A DNA stretch of 64,000 nucleotides from Limonium bicolor (Eukaryota > Streptophyta > Magnoliopsida > Caryophyllales > Plumbaginaceae): assembly GCA_023374045.1 (NCBI GenBank), contig CM041780.1, positions 171,922,085-171,986,084 of the forward strand. The letters are read 5' to 3'. Positions 57,601 to 64,000 of this stretch are shown in pieces; position 1 is the first letter of the stretch; the number at the start of each line of letters is the position of its first letter. The translations under genes and the position numbers were made by a program. The notes beneath the pieces were generated by a model. The model saw nothing but the letters and a program-made list of their open reading frames with translations. It was not told where the DNA came from and did no database searches.

Positions 57601-59027
57601 ACTTTCACCAAACACATTTCTAGCAAAATTTTGGTTTCAATCATTTTTAATTTCCCATCCCAAAATTCTAAAACCATTAGAGACATACATTAAGGTGGAT
57701 GATTACCTTAAATCCCCAAGTTTTCACTTTCTCTTCTTCTCTCCTCTTTCTTGATTGAAAATCGGTCAAGGTGGGAAATGCTCTTGCCAAGCTGCAGCTC
57801 AACATCAAATGAAGAAATGGGATTAAGCAAAGACACTTAACCCATTAATTAACTTAAGGGTGCAAGGAATGCTTGAAACACTAGAATTAGGCATTACCAT
57901 GGAAACCCTAGAAGTTGTCTTTGGTCATGAATCAAGAGGGAGTTCCAACTAAGATTTTGTAGCTTGTACCCATGCTCCAACAAGGAAGGAGAAACAGAGC
58001 AAGGAAGAGTCAAAATCGGCCATGACAAGGAAATAGAGGAAACCATGTACTTTTGTGATTTTTCTTACCTTAGAACATAGAGGGTGTGCTCTTGCCCAAG
58101 AAAATGGACTTTCCTCCTCAAATGGGCTATACCCATGGAAGTCAACTTCCACCATTTGAGATTCCGAAAAGAGAGGGAGGTAGCCCTTGTTCTAACTAAG
58201 ACAATGGTGTGTTTAGTTTTAGATTTGGAGCATTGTAGTGTCTTGAACAAGGGAGAGAAGTTAAGAGCTAGAAGAGGAGCTCAAAATCGCCATTAGAGGG
58301 GAGGAGGGGAGTTCTCACGGTTTGGGAGGAAGAGAGGAGAAAGGGAATCAGCAGAATAGAGGAGAGAGAAGAGTAGGTGGGTATTTGTTTTTCACTTTTC
58401 ACTTTTTGTTTTATTCTCTCTCTCTTTTTCTTTTCTCTTGTTTAATTTAATAGTTGCTGAATGAGATAGTATATCTCATGTGGTGGCTGGTTTTTTTAGG
58501 CAGTCATGGGGGCCTTCATTTGCCCATTGACCATGTTAAGTTAATACAAGTCCACATGTACTTAAACTATTACTATTCATTGACCGGGCCCGTTTTCTGG
58601 ATAATTTCTTGTTTCTTCAATTTTAATGGTTCTTAAGCTTCCCATTAATGTTTAATTATAGTTATTTGATTGACTATAATTTTTAAGGGTCTATTTGACC
58701 ACTTAAAGTCACGTTTTCGGGTTTCCTCGAAAAACATGCTTTACTCCATTAGCATTTTAATCCATTATTTGGATCCGTTTTCTTCAGGAATTGTTCCCAC
58801 ATATTATTTAGGCATAATTAAGCCCTAATAATCCATCTAGGACTCTAACCGAGGTCATATACCCCCTATGGTTGCGTAACACTCATTTTTTGCATTTTTT
58901 TTACTTTTTAAGCATGTTCTCTTTTCTTTGGCTTTATTTTCTTCACCAAAGCTCTTTAGGCATCATTAGTCCTATAAAATTCATAATATAATAATTTAAT
59001 CACCATACTTAGGTTCGGGGTATTTCA
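54675..59027 (-). mobile_element. 5' LTR of element C (right copy)
   Basis: This 4353-bp copy is uninterrupted and is the reference for the left LTR. It has TGTAACACCCC at 54675 and GGGGTATTTCA at 59027. It carries the array at 56617-56865. Confidence 0.86.
56617..56865. repeat. Palindromic array in C right LTR
   Basis: About four units of 65-75 bp carry CCGACC(T/C)TACCAAGGTCG with extra AAGGTCGGTCG arms. The last unit is decayed (CAACCGACCCTCCAAGGTTGG). Confidence 0.8.
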
Positions 59028-59033
59028 CTAACA

Positions 59034-59168
59034 AATATAACTTGCCTTTTAGACAAATTAGTTACATCTCTCGGTGGAGAGGGCCCCTTTTGGGAGTTAC
59101 TATTACAATAATAGCATGGTTTTTCTTGGTTCTTTCCCTCGTCCCTCTCCCGATTTCTAAATCTAACA
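59034..59168 (+). mobile_element. Extra truncated LTR copy in element D
   Basis: This matches the last 130 bp of D's LTR (AACTTGCCTTTTAG ... TCTAAATCTAACA) and directly follows the first complete LTR once element C is removed. So D begins LTR then partial LTR. Confidence 0.7.
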
Positions 59169-59171
59169 AAT

Positions 59172-59659
59172 TTGTGCGGTGAGCGTGGATTCGGGGCGGG
59201 ATTGTCAAACACCAGAATGGAGGAACGAATTGAGGTGTTACAGAGAAAAATGGAGATAGAGGAGAACGGGCAAATGCTGGATTGCGCGAGCAAGTTGCTC
59301 TCACGGGACTCAGAATGGATCAACTCCTATCTTAGTTGGAGGGGTTTGAGAAGATGATTGCAGCAATGGCAGATCAAGAATGCCCACAACCGTTCTCTAC
59401 TGAAGATGGCGAAGGCGGTGGAAAAGGAATCAAAGGATTGGAAAGGAATCGATTTTTCACAAGTCGAACTTTCACTTTGGCAAGAAAGGATCCACAATTG
59501 TCTTCTTCTGGTGCTGGAGATGGAATTGGGGAAAATCAATCATTCCTCGCGACGAAGCGGCCTAGCTTCATCGGGGAAGGTCTCAGTTCTATCAGACTAG
59601 ATTCTTTGTCTTTTCTGGCGAAGGCTGAGAAACACTTCTCGATCCTAATTACCACATAA
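59172..59659 (+). pseudogene. gag-like start of element D, frameshifted
   Basis: One frame has MEERIEVLQRKMEIEENGQM and continues to 59357. Another, from 59336, reads MEGFEKMIAAMADQ and continues to 59659. A short N-terminal coiled-coil-like segment is common at the start of plant gypsy gag proteins, but no capsid motif is clear. Low confidence. Confidence 0.3.
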
Positions 59660-60049
59660 TCGATGACGATCTACTGGCCGTTAGGGACCCGACAACACCA
59701 AAATACCAACATGTCATTGGAGCCATTAGTTGTAGCAAAGAAAACAGGCGATATTGTCGAAGGAGTTGAAAGTGGAACTGCTCCAACGGCGGAGCGACAA
59801 TGGAATGCGGTGTCTTCCCACACCGATGCACTCAGCGACCGGTCTTCTTCTGTGGTCGCGCTAGGGAAGAAGATGGAAGGAGTGGGGAAAGAGAAGCAGG
59901 GAATTCAAATCACACTGTAGAGGAGCACACTTGTTTAGGGATGAAATGTTTAACCATGGCCAAAGGATTGAAGAGGAACTTGTTCGAAAGGAGATAGGTC
60001 GGATCGATCCCTTTGTGGACAAATCTACAGCATGTCAATGGGATGAAGG

Positions 60050-60460
60050 AGGATCCGAAGAGGGCTGCAGGCTACTCTTCTCCGGGGTTGAACCTCTTGT
60101 CTCCTAGTTCAGTGCTTCATATGGGATGGTTCTGAACCTTCTGGTGGGTGCAAAAGTTACTCGGATCAAATGGTGCTGACAGTGTTAAGGTTTCCCAAGC
60201 TGGTAGAACATTAGAAGAGGCAAGGAAGTTGGTTGATCAAAGTTTTTGTAACCATCTGGGAAGCAATGTTACGCTTGCTTCCAAAGAGGAGCTTGAAAGA
60301 ATAACGAAATAAATTGAGAAGTTGAACTCATAAGATTAGTGGTGAAGCTATTGATAAGAAAAGTGGGAAATAATTGTTAGATAGGGCATATAAGCGGATT
60401 GCAAAATTACAGGATGAACTAAGGGTGAAAAAGCATCTCCGAGAGCAAGAGGAACTCATT
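60050..60460 (+). pseudogene. Captured fragment of an ISE2/DExH15-like helicase gene
   Basis: With several frame breaks the plus strand reads EEGCRLLFSGVEPLVS, FSASYGMVLNLL, AGRTLEEARKLVDQSF, NVTLASKEELERITK, and ISGEAIDKKSGK then AYKRIAKLQDELRVKKHLRE. From memory of the family this order matches the region downstream of the helicase core in plant Ski2-like ISE2 (DExH15) proteins, which act in chloroplast RNA processing. It lies inside element D between its gag-like start and the polypurine tract, with at least one stop (TAG at about 60105) and frameshifts. It is a transduplicated, non-functional gene piece. Confidence 0.5.
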
Positions 60461-60743
60461 TTCGTCAAGTCTGCAGTGCGGGTGCAGCACAAGGTGGATG
60501 TCTATGGGGGATGAGTGACGTAGGCTTACATCATAGATTGGGCCCACATGGTGGGTTGAAGTATGCTAGTTCAATAAAACCCTTGCTGATAACATTTGAA
60601 GGAATGTCTTGTAGGTTGACTGGGCCGCTTGAGGCCGGTATTGCACAATAGAAGCTAACAAGCTGCAAAGGAACTTTTCTTGTGCTATTTTTCTTTTTTC
60701 ATTCCAGCCTTGTGGACAAGGCTTGTTTGGGGAGGGATAGTGT

Positions 60744-61011
60744 TGTTAGTAGTATTGTTGATATTAGTAAGAGTTTGGGGAGCGTATATTTGGAAAGGGG
60801 AAATACATTAAGATATTATAGATAAAAGGGATTAGGGGGGATTGAGAGAGAAGGAATGTCATTTACTGGGTTGCTTGGGTAACTTTCCTTTTAGGCAGAT
60901 TAGTTACATCTCTCGTTAGAGAGGGACCCTTTTGGGGAGTTACTTTTACAATAATAGCTTGGTTTTTCTTGGTTCTTTCCCTCGTCCCTCTCCCGATTTC
61001 TAACTCTAACA
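60744..61011 (+). mobile_element. 3' LTR of element D
   Basis: This 268-bp LTR runs TGTTAGTAGTATTG ... TAACTCTAACA. It lacks the MITE found in the 5' copy. Its start may be 60741 (TGTTG). The polypurine tract is directly upstream. Confidence 0.75.
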
Positions 61012-62772
61012 TATCACCTATGAACTTTCACCTATCACCCGATCCACTCGTCACCCGTGTATGATCCGGGTGATAATTCACCAAAACAGACTTGATAAGA
61101 AATTAAATTTTGAACTATTTTTGAAAGTAAAGAGACTTTATATTATATGCTAAGCATATCTCATATATATAAAATTTTGATATTTAAACTGAACCAGTCA
61201 GCATTAACACATTGATTACATAATGTTAGAAGACCAAACTTAGATTATTTTCAATGTTTAACTGAGTAAGTCATTTATAAGTAAGGTACCTCACTCTTTA
61301 GCTAGTTAACCTTGTAGTAGACCGAGCCAAGAAATATTGATAATTGAAATGTAGGAGATGTGTTATTTATAAGTGAGAAATCCTAATCTATGAACTAATA
61401 ATTCAATGTGGGATGTAGTTATTGATCAACTTACTCCCACATCATTTTTGGGTTGAAAAAGTAACATGTATATTCACTATGTATAATGTTATTTACAAGT
61501 GAGAAATCCTAATCTATGAACTAATAATTCTATACGGGTCACAATAATGTTTTTGGGTCAAAATTGGTTGTGCTTTGTGAAGACCGGTGATGAAAAGATA
61601 GTAACAAGTAGAAACAGTTAATGAGAGCGTATCTTTGAACTCAATGTGTCATTTCGTTTTTAGGCCATACCAAACACCACACATGAAGTAACGTTTTTTA
61701 TGTCCCGAACTATCGGCTTTAAGCCTAACTTAAAGCAAGGACATTGACATTAAGTTGTCAGTTTCACATTCAATGTTAGTCGTGGTGTGGGTTTGGGAGT
61801 AGACGAGATTATTAGATCATTACACTCTATACAATTTCATATTATTGTTAGTTAAAGGGATATTTCATAGTATACTATTGAGGTTTCCTAAAGTGTTGTA
61901 GTATAGCACTGTATGCAATGAAAGCTTTTTTTTGTCAATAATTATATCTTCAAACCCGTAAATCTTAATTGTATGACTTAAACTTTGAACCCTACATGTT
62001 GAATCCTCAAACTTTCAGTCATATATCCTTAAACTTTTAACAATCAAAATTCAAACCCTAGACCTAAAGCTCAAACCCTTAATTATATACCTTGAACTTT
62101 AAATATTGAAGGCAAATCCTTGAACATTAAACCTTTGTAGCAGTAGCTTGATACCTATGAAGAACCGAAAGAATTTATAAGGTTGATATTTGAGCTATAT
62201 GTATATGTATGTAAGTCTTAGTGGCATAATGTGAAATTTTGTAAATATCTATGGTATATTGAGTAACATGTTTTATTAAACTGAATGTGATTACAAAAAT
62301 TAATGTACTACAAGGATCAAGGGAAATTGAAAATGAAAGTGCACAAAGGGAATAATAAAAAAAACCCGAGAAGCGGGCATGAGAGTTACTTGGAATAGAA
62401 AGATATAAACTAAAATTCGCTAAACTGATACACAAATAAAGTATCTTTAAACAAGGTTATTGAGGGACTTTTGATATGTTTTTACATGATTCAAAGAGTT
62501 TGGACAACCTAGATTTAATTCTTTTCATATATCATCAACTCTTATTCATTTTTAGTCTCGTCACATAATCTATCTGGTTATAAAATGTAAATTTGGTTTA
62601 GTGGAAATATATGAACATTCCAAATTCACATCATATACTACTATCACTTACATCAAAGTCGTAGGTAAGTATATTTTATATATTTTTCTTCCATGTCATG
62701 ACTAACTTACCATATTCATTTCCACCTAATAATGTAAAATTAGTAAGGAAAATATTGAAGTGTATCCACCTC
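61012..62772. other. Intergenic AT-rich DNA
   Basis: No gene is seen. It holds a 43-bp direct repeat (61362-61404 and 61488-61530) and a stretch (61955-62135) rich in AAACCCT, TTAAACTTT and CAAACCCT words, resembling degenerate telomere-like repeats. The 86-codon minus ORF at 62175-62435 has no domain. Confidence 0.5.
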
Positions 62773-64000
62773 TGAAATACCCCAAACTTAGATATGGTGT
62801 TTAAATGATAAACTAAGATATAAGGAGGCTAAATAATGCCTTAGAAACATTAAGAAACATTTCTAATCAAAGAAAATATAAGGAAACACCAAAAGAGCAG
62901 TTTAAGCAAAAACGTGCTCTAAGCTTGGAGAGACTTGGGAGAGTACCCAAATATTGTTCTAAGACCTTAGTAATATCCTAATGGTCATTTTAAGTCAATT
63001 ACCAAAGAAAACCAAGCTCGAAAACAAGTTAAAACACAAAATGTGCTTTAAGGAGTCTTAAAGCACGTTTTTGAAAAATTGTCTTGTAAATGAGTTTTGA
63101 ATGGCTAAATGTCCATCATTACTCTTTAATTAATATGTGTACTATATAGTATCACATTTGGAGGTCTATATCAATGGGAAATCAAAAATTTCACAACAAT
63201 GTGCCTTGTTTTTGATGAATAGTGAATTAATTAAGCTAGTTTATAACATAAGTCTATATAAGTGAGACATTTGGTCAACAAAGACTAAACTACCCTCATT
63301 CATTAAAGGGGGCCGGTTTTTTAAGTGTGACTCACCACACTTATCTAGCTAAGTAAAGAGAAAGCAAAAATAAGTAAGTTATAAAGTAAAAACACTATTC
63401 ACCTTTTAAGATAAATATCACATTTACTTACCTCTCTCCTCACTTCTTCATTCTCCCTTGTTCACACGGTTTCTTGCTCTCTTTCTCTTCTCCATTCACG
63501 TAGAGCTCACCTCCATGAAAGCTCCATCTTCCCTTGGCCACATCTTGCTCATTTAAGCTCCAAATCCAAAACAAAATACATATTCTTCTTAGTTAGCTCA
63601 AGCTCCTCCTTTCTATCTTTTCAAAACTTCAAGAGCTTCATTTTGGTGCCAAGTCAAACCACCATTAGAGGAGGAAATTCAAGTTTGGAGACTCCATTGG
63701 CATCTCCATTCTCTTAAGGTAAAGAAAGTGTAAGAAAATCTAGGTTTCCACCATTTTCTTCACATGTCCGAAAATATATACTCATGGGACTCCATGTTTA
63801 TGCCTTGTTCTAGCTTGTTTCTACTCTTCAAAGGAGAGAGGAGGTCCTTCTTGCTTCATACCCAAGTTGTCTTGAGAAAACCAAGGTAAAATAATCACAT
63901 TAATACCTTAAAGCATATTTTTAACCTAGGGTTTGTTCCTTAGGGTTAATGTGTTATCTAGTACTCATTGGAGTCATTGGATATTGGTTAGAACATTGGC
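62773..64000 (+). mobile_element. A-family LTR, 5' part, runs off the window
   Basis: This starts TGAAATACCCCAAAC and follows the element A LTR read in the opposite direction (for example 63000-63130 against the complement of 11130-11280). It is at lower identity than the two A LTRs to each other. No polypurine tract precedes it, so it is a 5' LTR or a solo LTR. Confidence 0.75.

Larger units (their letters stand above)
41217..59027 (-). mobile_element. Complete LARD-like gypsy element C
   Basis: This minus-strand element is flanked by the perfect duplication CTAAC (41212-41216, 59028-59032). The left LTR (41217-49794) is 4320 bp without nested LTR E; the right LTR (54675-59027) is 4353 bp. 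The primer site TGGTATCAGAG lies at 54669-54659. The polypurine tract complement is at 49795-49811, with the pre-PPT hairpin at 49812-49829. The 4880-bp internal domain has no recognisable gag-pol ORF. LTR copies differ more than those of A, so C is older. It belongs to the same structural group as A. Confidence 0.87.
40851..61011 (+). mobile_element. Short LTR element D, split by element C
   Basis: The 5' LTR is 40851-41216 plus base 59033. It is followed by a second, truncated LTR copy (59034-59168), an internal region (59169-60743) and a 3' LTR (60744-61011, TGTTAG...CTCTAACA, 268 bp). The polypurine tract TTGGGGAGGGATAG is preceded by the hairpin AGCCTT-GTGGAC-AAGGCT (60706-60723). No Met primer site is visible after the 5' LTR. 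Outer flanks ACTCA and TATCA are not a clean duplication. Element C inserted at the end of the first LTR. Confidence 0.72.

Noticed and set aside
40846..61016. Target duplication for element D
   Set aside because: ACTCA and TATCA share only three bases in register. The flanks are CACC-rich and could match by chance.

Overview
This is nuclear DNA from a flowering plant, most likely a eudicot. It has GT-AG introns, a plant-type DDT-domain chromatin gene, and nested Ty3/gypsy LTR retrotransposons with the usual plant initiator-Met primer site (TGGTATCAGAG). I cannot name the species.

Layout. 1-2625 is the 3' end of a gypsy element (X) with its 3' LTR. It sits in an older LTR whose tail is 2626-2842. 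2843-3299 is a frameshifted coding fragment. A solo LTR (F, 3312-7182 plus 23405-23588) is split by a complete 16.2-kb minus-strand element (A, 7183-23399, duplication ATCAT). A has 4.5-kb LTRs and no recognisable gag-pol, and carries a further solo LTR (H, 14769-17047). 24497-39827 is the one host gene: a 12-exon plus-strand gene for a DDT-domain protein of the DDR4 type. Its second intron holds a hAT-like element and a gypsy 3' end. Its seventh intron holds two short nested gag-only LTR elements, B and b2. From 40851 to 61011 is a short LTR element (D). Its 5' LTR end is interrupted by a 17.8-kb LARD-like element (C, 41217-59027, duplication CTAAC), whose left LTR holds another solo LTR (E, 43326-47578). 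The window ends in the start of a plus-strand A-family LTR (62773 onward).

How it fits together. A and C have LTRs of about 4.3-4.5 kb and matching internal domains of about 4.9 kb once nested copies are removed. They have primer site and polypurine tract but no long ORFs, so they look like non-autonomous large retrotransposon derivatives moved in trans. B, b2 and D are short elements with only gag-like remnants; D also carries what appears to be a captured piece of a DExH helicase (ISE2 type) gene. What these elements keep is RNA/DNA structure rather than protein: a GAGGAC-type hexaloop hairpin just before the polypurine tract in nearly all of them, a covarying hairpin near the LTR 3' end, a perfect hairpin in the leader, and tandem arrays of about 70-bp palindromic units in the LTRs.

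The host gene reads well by domain but has four frame breaks. All fit loss of one or two bases in short homopolymers, which suggests sequence error at least as much as gene decay.
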